A DNA stretch of 7,305 nucleotides from JADDRA01 sp038233555 (GTDB taxonomy: Bacteria; Actinomycetota; Acidimicrobiia; Acidimicrobiales; CADCSY01). Every line of letters begins with the position of its first letter. Within the stretch, counting starts at the first letter, position 1. A model generated the notes under the pieces. It made no database searches, was not told the origin of the DNA, and worked only from the letters and a program-made list of their open reading frames with translations. The position numbers and the translations under genes are program-made. Positions 1 through 5,825 of the stretch are shown here, piece by piece. The DNA lies in contig JBBSLT010000123.1 in NCBI GenBank assembly GCA_038233555.1, positions 1 through 7,305 on the forward strand, read 5' to 3'.

Positions 1-297
1 CAGGGGCGCAACGCCTTGTCGTGGGAGGAGAAGTTCGGCTTCGACCAGTGGTACGTCGAGCACCTGTCACTGGCGCTGGACATCAAGATCCTGTTCATGA
101 CCGTCGCCAAGATCCTCAGCAGGGAGGGCATCACCATGGCCGGCTCGGCCACCGCCGAGAGGTTCACCGGCAGCGGCGCGGCCCCGGTGCCGACGTCAGA
201 AGAGCTCGACGTCGCCCAGGCTGAGCTGCCAGGCGGTGGGAGGGAGCGGCCCGCCGGCGACGTCACGAGCCACCAGCGTGGGACCCTGGCCGACTAA
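1..297 (+). CDS. Undecaprenyl-phosphate sugar-1-phosphate transferase, C-terminal fragment (PglC/WcaJ-type bacterial sugar transferase)
   Basis: Only the last 98 codons are in the window; the gene begins upstream. Family role: at the inner membrane these enzymes move a sugar-1-phosphate from a nucleotide sugar to undecaprenyl phosphate, the first step of a lipid-linked repeat unit. The fragment opens at the conserved QGRNALSWEEKF block, followed by FDQWYVEH, then a hydrophobic LDIKILFMTVAKIL stretch and REGI. This is the usual C-terminal signature of the family (Pfam bacterial sugar transferase). Homology should end near residue 57 of the fragment (ERFTG). The remaining 41 or so residues are a Gly/Ala/Glu-rich tail that reads on to TAA at 295-297 and overlaps the end of the convergent acyltransferase gene. 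The donor sugar cannot be told from this part. The family call is firm; the biological reality of the tail is less sure. Confidence 0.92.
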   Translation, partial: QGRNALSWEEKFGFDQWYVEHLSLALDIKILFMTVAKILSREGITMAGSATAERFTGSGAAPVPTSEELDVAQAELPGGGRERPAGDVTSHQRGTLAD

Positions 298-1182
298 GGG
301 CAGGTAGCCCAGGCGAGGAACGCCCGGCCCGCCGAGGCGCACGGCGTAGTCGGCCCCCGACGCGGCCAGCATCCGCCGGAGCAAGGTACGGGCGATCTGT
401 GGTTCGCCGCCGGGCACCAGCAGCTCGCACACCGCTGCCTCGAGCGCTGCGCCCCGCCGTCGCAGGCGGAACACCACCATCCCGTCCTCCACGCCGGCTC
501 CGGCCAGCTCGGCGCGGTAGGCGAGTGGGCCGAAGCCGTAGCGCCAGGCGAGGTAGTCGGCGCTGCGGCGGGTACGCAGGCCGTGCCCGGGCGCACAGGT
601 GGCCAGGAGCCCTTCCAGCGCCGAGCGCTCGCACAGCACGTCGGGGGCGGACAAGCCGGCCGAGGTGGGCAACGACCACTTCTCGGCTGGGACCCGGGCT
701 CGGGCCAGGCGCAGGAGCGCCCCAGGGCCACGGGGCCGGAAGAGCACCGGAAGCTGCGGAGCGATCACCTTCCACCCCATCTTCAGATACCCAGGGCGAC
801 TCTGTTCGTTCGGGGTGTTGAAGACCAGGTCAACCCCTTCGGCCTGCAGGTCCTCGAGGCCACGGTGGGTGAGCCTCGAGAAGAGCCCCCGCCGGCGGTA
901 GTCGGGGTGGGTGGCGGTGTCGACGGCCCGCACCGCCCGTCTGACCTGGTCGCCATCCTCGAGCTCCCATCGCAGGAAGGAGCGGAACGCCACCACCCGA
1001 TCGCCGTCCATGGCCGTCCATGCCGCCGAGGGGCCAAAGATGTTCTCCTCGTGCTTCCAGGCAAAGAAGCGGCGGTGCTGGGCATCGGGCACCCATCCCA
1101 GAGCGGTCGCCAGCAGGCTCAGGATCGCCGGCAGGTCGGCCGCCGTGGCCCGACGAATCTCCGGTTCGACCCCGACGGGCAT
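196..1182 (-). CDS. GNAT-family N-acyltransferase, probably modifying a sugar or surface-polysaccharide precursor
   Basis: A 328-residue protein read from ATG at 1182-1180. GNAT enzymes transfer an acyl group from acyl-CoA to an amine. Visible features: an N-terminal EIRRATAADLPAILSLL start typical of the fold, a central strand ending in AVDTATHPDYRRRGLF (about residues 86-101) that carries the R-x-x-G-type acetyl-CoA pyrophosphate loop, and NTPNEQSRPGYLKMGW (about 122-137), the usual fourth/fifth strand region. At 328 residues it is about twice the length of a minimal GNAT domain, so a second, degenerate acyltransferase-like half is possible. It ends in WQLSLGDVELF. An upstream in-frame TTG at 1203 would add 7 residues. 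I prefer the ATG because homology starts just after it and a TATCCT element on this strand (1196-1191) lies 8 nt upstream, which would suit a leaderless message. It is transcribed against its neighbours. With an aminotransferase next door, N-acylation of an amino sugar is a reasonable inference, but the substrate is unknown. Confidence 0.85.
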   Translation of the reverse strand: MPVGVEPEIRRATAADLPAILSLLATALGWVPDAQHRRFFAWKHEENIFGPSAAWTAMDGDRVVAFRSFLRWELEDGDQVRRAVRAVDTATHPDYRRRGLFSRLTHRGLEDLQAEGVDLVFNTPNEQSRPGYLKMGWKVIAPQLPVLFRPRGPGALLRLARARVPAEKWSLPTSAGLSAPDVLCERSALEGLLATCAPGHGLRTRRSADYLAWRYGFGPLAYRAELAGAGVEDGMVVFRLRRRGAALEAAVCELLVPGGEPQIARTLLRRMLAASGADYAVRLGGPGVPRLGYLPLVGQGPTLVARDVAGGPLPPTAWQLSLGDVELF

Positions 1183-1291
1183 GGCGGTCGAGGATAGATG
1201 CAACGCCGGGCGAGGGCTCGCAGCCGTCCATGGTGGGTCATAGCACGCCTACACCGCTAGCGTGCCCGCCACGGTGGGCGACGAAAGGAAC
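1183..1291. promoter_or_regulatory. Divergent intergenic region with candidate promoters for the GNAT and aminotransferase genes
   Basis: This 109-bp gap separates two divergent genes, so both promoters should lie here. On the + strand TAGCGT (1258-1263) fits a TAnnnT -10 box, which would place the transcript start near 1270, about 22 nt before the GTG at 1292; the -35 position (about 1235-1240, GGGTCA) matches poorly. On the - strand TATCCT (1196-1191) is a candidate -10 just before the GNAT ATG, with no recognisable -35. These are pattern matches only. Confidence 0.35.
1243..1265. repeat. Short inverted repeat, possible operator
   Basis: GCACGC at 1243-1248 and GCGTGC at 1260-1265 form perfect 6-bp inverted arms around an 11-base spacer. 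The right arm overlaps the proposed + strand -10 box, so a bound dimeric regulator could block that promoter. Six-base arms arise by chance in GC-rich DNA, so this is weak. Confidence 0.2.
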
Positions 1292-2479
1292 GTGAGCACG
1301 ACTCCCAAGAGACGTCCGGCGATCCTCGGTGGCGAGCCGTCGTTCCCGGAGGGCCTGGCCTTCGTCCGACCTGACATCCCGCCGCTGGAGCGGGTGATGG
1401 CTCGGCTGGCGCCCTCCTACGAGCGTGGAATCCTCACCAAGGGACCGCTCATGCACTCCCTCGAGGAGCAGGTCGCAGCGCGCCTCGGCGTCGCCCACGC
1501 CGTGGCCGTGTCGTCGTGCACCAGCGGCCTCATGCTGGTCCTCCAGGCCCTGCACCTGAGGGGCCCGGTGGTCCTGCCCAGCTTCACCTTCTCGGCGTCG
1601 GCCCACGCCGTGGCCTGGAACGGGGTGGCGCCGGTGTTCGCCGAGTGCAACCCCCGAAGCTTCCAGCTCGACCCCGACGATGCCGCCCAGCGCATCACCG
1701 GGGCCGGCGCGCTGATGGCCACCCACGTCTTCGGCGCCCCCTGCGCGGCCGAGCAGCTGAGCAAGATCGCCGACCACGCCGGGATCCCGCTGATCTTCGA
1801 CGCCGCCCACGGCTTCGGCGCCACCCGGGGCGGGCGCGCGGTGGGCAGCTTCGGGACGGCCGAGGTGTTCAGCCTGAGCCCGACCAAGGTGTTGGTGGCA
1901 GGTGAGGGAGGCATCGTCACCACCCAAGACGCGGCGATGGCCGACGCCGTCCGCATCGGTCGCGACTACGGCAACAACCCCGGCGACTACGACAGCTGCT
2001 TCCCCGGCCTCAACGCCCGACTGTCGGAGTTCCATGCCGCCATGGCCCTCGAGTCGCTGGGCGAGTTGGATGAGCACCTGGCCGACCGACGCCACCTGGC
2101 CGAGCGCTATTGCGCCGGCATCGTCGATGTCCCCGGCGTCCAGGTCCAGGAGATCGACCACGGCGACGAGTCGACCTACAAGGACTTCACCATCATCCTC
2201 GACGAGGAGCGCTACGGGTTGTCGTGCTCGGCCCTGGTGGCGGCCCTGCGGGCCGAGGGCATCGATACCCGTCGGTACTTCTTCCCCCCCGTCCACCGCC
2301 ACCGGGCCTACTCCTCCGGCGAGGAGCGCCCCCTTCCTGTCACCTCCGACGTGGCCCGCCGGGTGGTGAGCCTGCCCATCTACCGCAGCCTCGACGACGG
2401 TGCGGTCGACCGGGTGGTCGGCGCCATCGCCGCCCTGCACGCCTACGCCGACGAACTCCGGTCCCGCGCCTGGGCGTGA
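1292..2479 (+). CDS. DegT/DnrJ/EryC1/StrS-family PLP-dependent sugar aminotransferase
   Basis: A 395-residue protein, the usual family length. These cytoplasmic enzymes use pyridoxal phosphate and usually glutamate to aminate a nucleotide-linked keto-sugar, giving amino sugars for O-antigen, capsule or glycan assembly. Visible signatures: GGEPSF near the N-terminus, the cofactor phosphate-binding loop SSCTSGL (residues 74-80), the cofactor-ring aspartate in IFDAAHGFG (D170), and SPTKVLVAGEGG with the Schiff-base lysine at K199, 29 residues after D170. The C-terminal domain ends in VSLPIYRSLDD and a helical tail. I chose GTG 1292 because homology starts a few residues later and AAGGA (1285-1289) precedes it, although the spacing of 2 nt is short. 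In-frame GTGs at 1274 and 1262 would add 6 or 10 residues, but the latter lies in the candidate -10 box. It begins the + strand block and shares one base with the next gene. The sugar product cannot be read from sequence alone. Confidence 0.93.
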   Translation: MSTTPKRRPAILGGEPSFPEGLAFVRPDIPPLERVMARLAPSYERGILTKGPLMHSLEEQVAARLGVAHAVAVSSCTSGLMLVLQALHLRGPVVLPSFTFSASAHAVAWNGVAPVFAECNPRSFQLDPDDAAQRITGAGALMATHVFGAPCAAEQLSKIADHAGIPLIFDAAHGFGATRGGRAVGSFGTAEVFSLSPTKVLVAGEGGIVTTQDAAMADAVRIGRDYGNNPGDYDSCFPGLNARLSEFHAAMALESLGELDEHLADRRHLAERYCAGIVDVPGVQVQEIDHGDESTYKDFTIILDEERYGLSCSALVAALRAEGIDTRRYFFPPVHRHRAYSSGEERPLPVTSDVARRVVSLPIYRSLDDGAVDRVVGAIAALHAYADELRSRAWA

Positions 2480-3441
2480 TGCTCGACGAAGTCCAAGGCG
2501 TGCTCGAGCGCTCCGGCTTCGCCACCGGGTTCTTCGTAGGCTCCCTCGCCTTGGCCGCGGGCGTCCTCGTTCTCTTCGCCTGGCCCCGCTCGTTGCGGGC
2601 CCCGGTCGTCCCACTGGCCGGGCTGCTCCTGGTGGGAGCCGCCGCTCTCGCCCTCAACGACCAGACTCACCTCCCCGATGGGCTCCTCCTCGGGCTGGCC
2701 CTGCTCGCCCTGGCCGGAGCTTTGGCCGGGGTGATCGAGCGCCTCCACCTCCCGCCGGCACCGGCCTTGGCGGTGCTGGCCGCCCCTGGTGCCTGGCTGG
2801 TCAGCGATGCGGCCGGCGTCGACGAGACCTGGCCCCGACTGCTGCTGGTGGCCACCATCGCCCTGGGCGGTGCCCTCGTCGCCGCCGCCGACTCCGAATA
2901 CCGGCACCTCGGCCTGGGGCCGGTCCTGATTCTGGTGTCGATGGCCGGCGCCTATGCCACCGTGCCCGACACCGAGCAGGCCGTGATCGTGTTCGGTGCG
3001 GCCGTGCCTCTCGCCGTCTTGGGCTGGCCCTGGCCACTGGCGTCGCTCGGACGCTCCGGTGCCTCCGCCGCCGTGGGCCTGTTGGCGTGGGTGGCGGTCA
3101 CCGACGGGAGCGCCCGGGCCGGGTCGACGGTCGGTGCCATCGCCTGCCTCGGGGTCCTGCTGATCGAGCCCGTCGCCCGAGGGCTCCCAAACGCAGGGGA
3201 ACGGGAGCCAGCCCCAACCGCGACGGCCGGTGCCGGCGACGGGCTGGCCGCGTGGCAGAGGGCGCTACCGGTGATCGTCCTCCATCTGCTCCTGGTCATC
3301 ATCGCGGCCCGGGTCGCCGGCTTCCGCTCCAGCGGGCTGGAGGCAGCCGCCATCGCCGGCTTCGCCCTGGTGGTAGCCGTCCTGGTCGCGGCCCGATGGC
3401 CGGCGCTGCTCCCACTGACGGGGCAGCGAAAGCGGGGATAG
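2479..3441 (+). CDS. Polytopic membrane protein of unknown function (about 11 membrane segments)
   Basis: A 320-residue, very hydrophobic protein that I do not recognise as a flippase, polymerase or ligase. Membrane segments fall at roughly residues 15-35, 43-60, 68-85, 95-110, 119-137, 147-162, 167-185, 192-207, 214-234, 263-279 and 286-306. A polar loop rich in Pro, Ala and Thr lies at about 236-258, and the tail is short and basic (GQRKRG). The open frame extends further upstream, inside the aminotransferase gene, but the ATG at 2479 gives the natural start: its A is the last base of the aminotransferase TGA (TGATG). There is no clear Shine-Dalgarno sequence, so translation is probably coupled to the upstream gene. 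It ends 6 bp before the glycosyltransferase gene. Its setting suggests a part in polysaccharide assembly or export at the membrane, but it is short for a Wzx flippase (usually 400 or more residues) and has no O-antigen ligase signature that I can see. Confidence 0.8.
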   Translation: MLDEVQGVLERSGFATGFFVGSLALAAGVLVLFAWPRSLRAPVVPLAGLLLVGAAALALNDQTHLPDGLLLGLALLALAGALAGVIERLHLPPAPALAVLAAPGAWLVSDAAGVDETWPRLLLVATIALGGALVAAADSEYRHLGLGPVLILVSMAGAYATVPDTEQAVIVFGAAVPLAVLGWPWPLASLGRSGASAAVGLLAWVAVTDGSARAGSTVGAIACLGVLLIEPVARGLPNAGEREPAPTATAGAGDGLAAWQRALPVIVLHLLLVIIAARVAGFRSSGLEAAAIAGFALVVAVLVAARWPALLPLTGQRKRG

Positions 3442-3447
3442 GGTGAC

Positions 3448-5727
3448 GTGCTCGTGCGCGTGGCCCACCTCACCACCGTCGACACCAGCCTGCGCTACCT
3501 CGTGTTCCCCCAGCTCCTGGCGGTCGTCGCCGAAGGAGGCGAGGCCGTGGGCATCAGCGCTCCCGGGAAGTGGGTGAGCGATCTTACCGAGGCCGGCGTG
3601 TCGCACCGTCCCCTGCCCTCGTCGACTCGGGGGATGAACCCGCTGGCCGACCTGCAGGCCGCCCGGGAGCTGTGGCGCGTGCTTCGCCGGGAGCATTTCG
3701 ACGTCTTGCACACTCACAATCCGAAGCCGGGGCTGTACGGCCGGGTGGTCGGACGCCTGGCCGGGGTGCCCATCGTGGTCCACACCACCCACGGGCTCTT
3801 CGCCACCACCGAGGATCGCTGGTCCAAGCGCGCCCTGGTGTACCTAGCCGAGGCCTTCGCCTCGCGGTTCTCCGACGCCGAGTTGGTGCAGAACCCCGAA
3901 GACCTCGCCCTCATGAACCGCCTGCGCCTGGTCCCTCGACATCGGGCCGCCTTGCTCGGCAACGGCGTCGACCTCGGCCGCTTCGACCCCGCCGGGCCCG
4001 CCGGCGACCGACGGGCGGAACTGCGGGCCGAGCTCGGCGCCGGGCCGGACCAGGTGGTGGTGGGAACCGTCGGGCGACTAGTGCGCGAGAAGGGCTACCC
4101 CGAGCTGTTCGACGCCGCCGAGCTGCTGGGCGAACGCTATCTGGTGGTCGCCATCGGCCAGGACGATCCCGACAAGGCCGATGCACTCTCGGCCCAGCTC
4201 ATCGAGCGGGCCCGCAGCGCTGGGGTCCGCTTCCTCGGCATGCGGCCCGACGTCGAGGGTCTCTACGCCGCCATGGACGTGTTTGTCCTGGCCTCTCACC
4301 GCGAGGGCCTGCCCCGGGCGGCCATGGAGGCGGCCGCCATGGGGCTGCCGGCGGTGGCCACCGATGTGCGGGGCTGTCGCCAGGTGGTCGAGCACGACGT
4401 CACCGGCCTGCTCGTCCCGGTGCGGGATCCGACCGCCCTGGCCGAGGCCATCCGCCGGCTGGGCGAAGACGTCGGCCTACGCCAACGGATGGGAGCAGCT
4501 GGGCGACAGCGTGCCCTTGGTCACTTCGACGAACGGCAGGTGGTGGCCAAGGTGATGGCGACCTACGAGGAGGTGGCGAGGCGCAAGGGCCTCGACGCCC
4601 CCGCCCGGAGCCCGCGCCAGCCCCGTCGCGTGCTGTGGCTGGCCAAGGGACTCGGCTTCGGCGGCAGCGAGCAGCTGCTGGTGAACGCCGTGCCTCATCT
4701 CAACCGCTCTCGCTACACCGTCGAGGTCGCCTACGTGCTGCCCTGGAAGGACGCGCTGGTGGGCGCGCTGGAGGACCAGGGAGTGTCCGTGCACTGCTTG
4801 GCCGGCGGCCACGCGCTCGATCTCCGTTGGGTGGGCCGGCTCCGGGCGCTGGTGCAAACCGGCGACTTCGACCTGGTCCACACCCACATGCCCTATCCCG
4901 CCATCGCCGCCCGCCTGGCGCTGCCCCCCGGCCTGGCCCTGGTCCACACCGAGCACAACGTGTGGGACCGATACCGCCGACCCACGGCGTGGGGCAACGC
5001 CCTCACCTGGGGCCGCAACCGCCTGGTCATCGCCGTGTCCGAGGGCGTGGCCTCGTCGATCCGGCCGCCCCCCTTCGGCCGCGTCCCCCCGGTGGAGGTG
5101 GTGGTGCAGGGCATCGACGTGGCCGCCGCCTCCAGCGGTCCCGCCGCTCGGGCCGAAGCGCGCCGCCTCCTCGACCTCGGGCCGGACGAGCCGGTGGTGG
5201 GCACGGTGGGAAACCTCACCGCCAAGAAGGACCAGGCGATGCTGCTGGCGGCCTTCGCCATGGTGCTCGCCGCCCACCCCACCGCCCGTCTCGTTCTGGT
5301 GGGCGGTGGCCCCCTGGACCAGGAGCTGCGCACCCACGCCGCCCGGCTGGGCATCAGCGACCACGTCCACTTCACCGGAGTGCGTCCCGACGTGCTGCGT
5401 CTCCTGCCCGCCTTCGACGTCTTCGCCCTCAGCTCCCGCTTCGAAGGCCTGCCCATCGCCCTGCTCGAGGCGCTGGCGTCGGGGCTGCCCTGTGTGGCCA
5501 CGACCGCCGGTGGCACCCCCGAGGTGATCGAGGACGGCTGTGAGGGGTTCTTGGTGGCCCCCGGCGACGTGGAATCCATGGGGGCCCGGCTGACCCAGTT
5601 GATCGAGGACCCGGCCCAGCGGGTCGAGATGGGCCGGGCCGCCGCGGCCCGGGGTGCCGGTTGCGACATCGAGCCCGCCGTTCGTCGTCTACAGGACCTC
5701 TACGACGAGGTTCTGGGTGCGTGCTGA
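3448..5727 (+). CDS. Tandem fusion of two family-4 (GT-B) glycosyltransferases
   Basis: One 759-residue frame holds two complete GT4-type enzymes, which normally move a sugar from a nucleotide donor to a lipid-linked acceptor on the cytoplasmic face of the membrane. Domain 1 (about residues 3-378) has FDVLHTHNPKPG (H88, H90), HTTHGLF (H115), the donor-phosphate pair in VGRLVREKG (R210, K215) and the EX7E motif in REGLPRAAME (E286, E294). A Pro/Arg-rich linker (about 379-394) leads to domain 2 (about 395-759), which has GFGGSEQLL near its start, FDLVHTHMP (H478, H480), TEHNVW (H503), VGNLTAKKD with Asn589 where domain 1 has Arg, and a second EX7E motif in FEGLPIALLE (E666, E674). Both halves therefore look catalytically complete. 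The two are similar in fold, not near-identical, so this looks like a fusion of two different enzymes rather than a recent duplication. GTG 3448 follows the previous stop by 6 bp, with GGGGA (3434-3438) as a possible ribosome site. No stop or frame change separates the domains. Confidence 0.93.
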   Translation: MLVRVAHLTTVDTSLRYLVFPQLLAVVAEGGEAVGISAPGKWVSDLTEAGVSHRPLPSSTRGMNPLADLQAARELWRVLRREHFDVLHTHNPKPGLYGRVVGRLAGVPIVVHTTHGLFATTEDRWSKRALVYLAEAFASRFSDAELVQNPEDLALMNRLRLVPRHRAALLGNGVDLGRFDPAGPAGDRRAELRAELGAGPDQVVVGTVGRLVREKGYPELFDAAELLGERYLVVAIGQDDPDKADALSAQLIERARSAGVRFLGMRPDVEGLYAAMDVFVLASHREGLPRAAMEAAAMGLPAVATDVRGCRQVVEHDVTGLLVPVRDPTALAEAIRRLGEDVGLRQRMGAAGRQRALGHFDERQVVAKVMATYEEVARRKGLDAPARSPRQPRRVLWLAKGLGFGGSEQLLVNAVPHLNRSRYTVEVAYVLPWKDALVGALEDQGVSVHCLAGGHALDLRWVGRLRALVQTGDFDLVHTHMPYPAIAARLALPPGLALVHTEHNVWDRYRRPTAWGNALTWGRNRLVIAVSEGVASSIRPPPFGRVPPVEVVVQGIDVAAASSGPAARAEARRLLDLGPDEPVVGTVGNLTAKKDQAMLLAAFAMVLAAHPTARLVLVGGGPLDQELRTHAARLGISDHVHFTGVRPDVLRLLPAFDVFALSSRFEGLPIALLEALASGLPCVATTAGGTPEVIEDGCEGFLVAPGDVESMGARLTQLIEDPAQRVEMGRAAAARGAGCDIEPAVRRLQDLYDEVLGAC

Positions 5728-5753
5728 CGTGGGCATGAGGTCGGAGCTAGCAT
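5724..5753 (+). promoter_or_regulatory. Candidate promoter for the chain-length regulator gene
   Basis: CTGACG (5724-5729, four of six matches to TTGACA) and TAGCAT (5748-5753, a TAnnnT -10 box) are separated by 18 bp. Transcription would start near 5760, in the only sizeable gap of the + strand block (98 bp), so the Wzz-like gene may have its own promoter as well as read-through. The -35 box begins at the last base before the stop codon of the glycosyltransferase gene and overlaps it. This is a pattern match only. Confidence 0.35.
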
Positions 5754-5825
5754 CAAGCCCGAAGGGCTCGCCGGGTGCGAGACGCGCGGCGGGCTCGTCG
5801 TTCGAAGCGCCTGGCCGCACGATCG

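Noticed and set aside
2110..2478. N-terminal extension of the membrane protein within the aminotransferase gene
   Set aside because: The extension is Arg/Pro-rich and overlaps conserved aminotransferase sequence in another frame. The coupled ATG at 2479 leads directly into the first membrane segment.
1238..2614. A 458-codon open frame on the - strand opposite the aminotransferase gene
   Set aside because: The protein has no recognisable domain, is low-complexity Gly/Val/Arg/His-rich, and mirrors a well-supported gene. Long antisense frames are common where third positions are nearly all G or C.
4570..4630. Possible sequencing error joining two separate glycosyltransferase genes
   Set aside because: Both domains are in the same frame, the linker is a plausible Pro/Arg-rich stretch, and there is no sign of a disrupted stop and start pair; it cannot be excluded without resequencing.
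4477..5370. A 297-codon - strand frame opposite the second glycosyltransferase domain
   Set aside because: It has no domain signature and a composition typical of antisense shadows.
3570..5543. A 657-codon + strand frame inside the glycosyltransferase gene
   Set aside because: It is an Arg/Pro/Gly-rich shadow in another frame of a gene whose motifs are intact; GC-rich DNA simply lacks stop codons there.
5756..5768. AGCCC-GAA-GGGCT hairpin as a terminator after the glycosyltransferase gene
   Set aside because: The stem is only 5 bp and no T-run follows, so it does not fit an intrinsic terminator.
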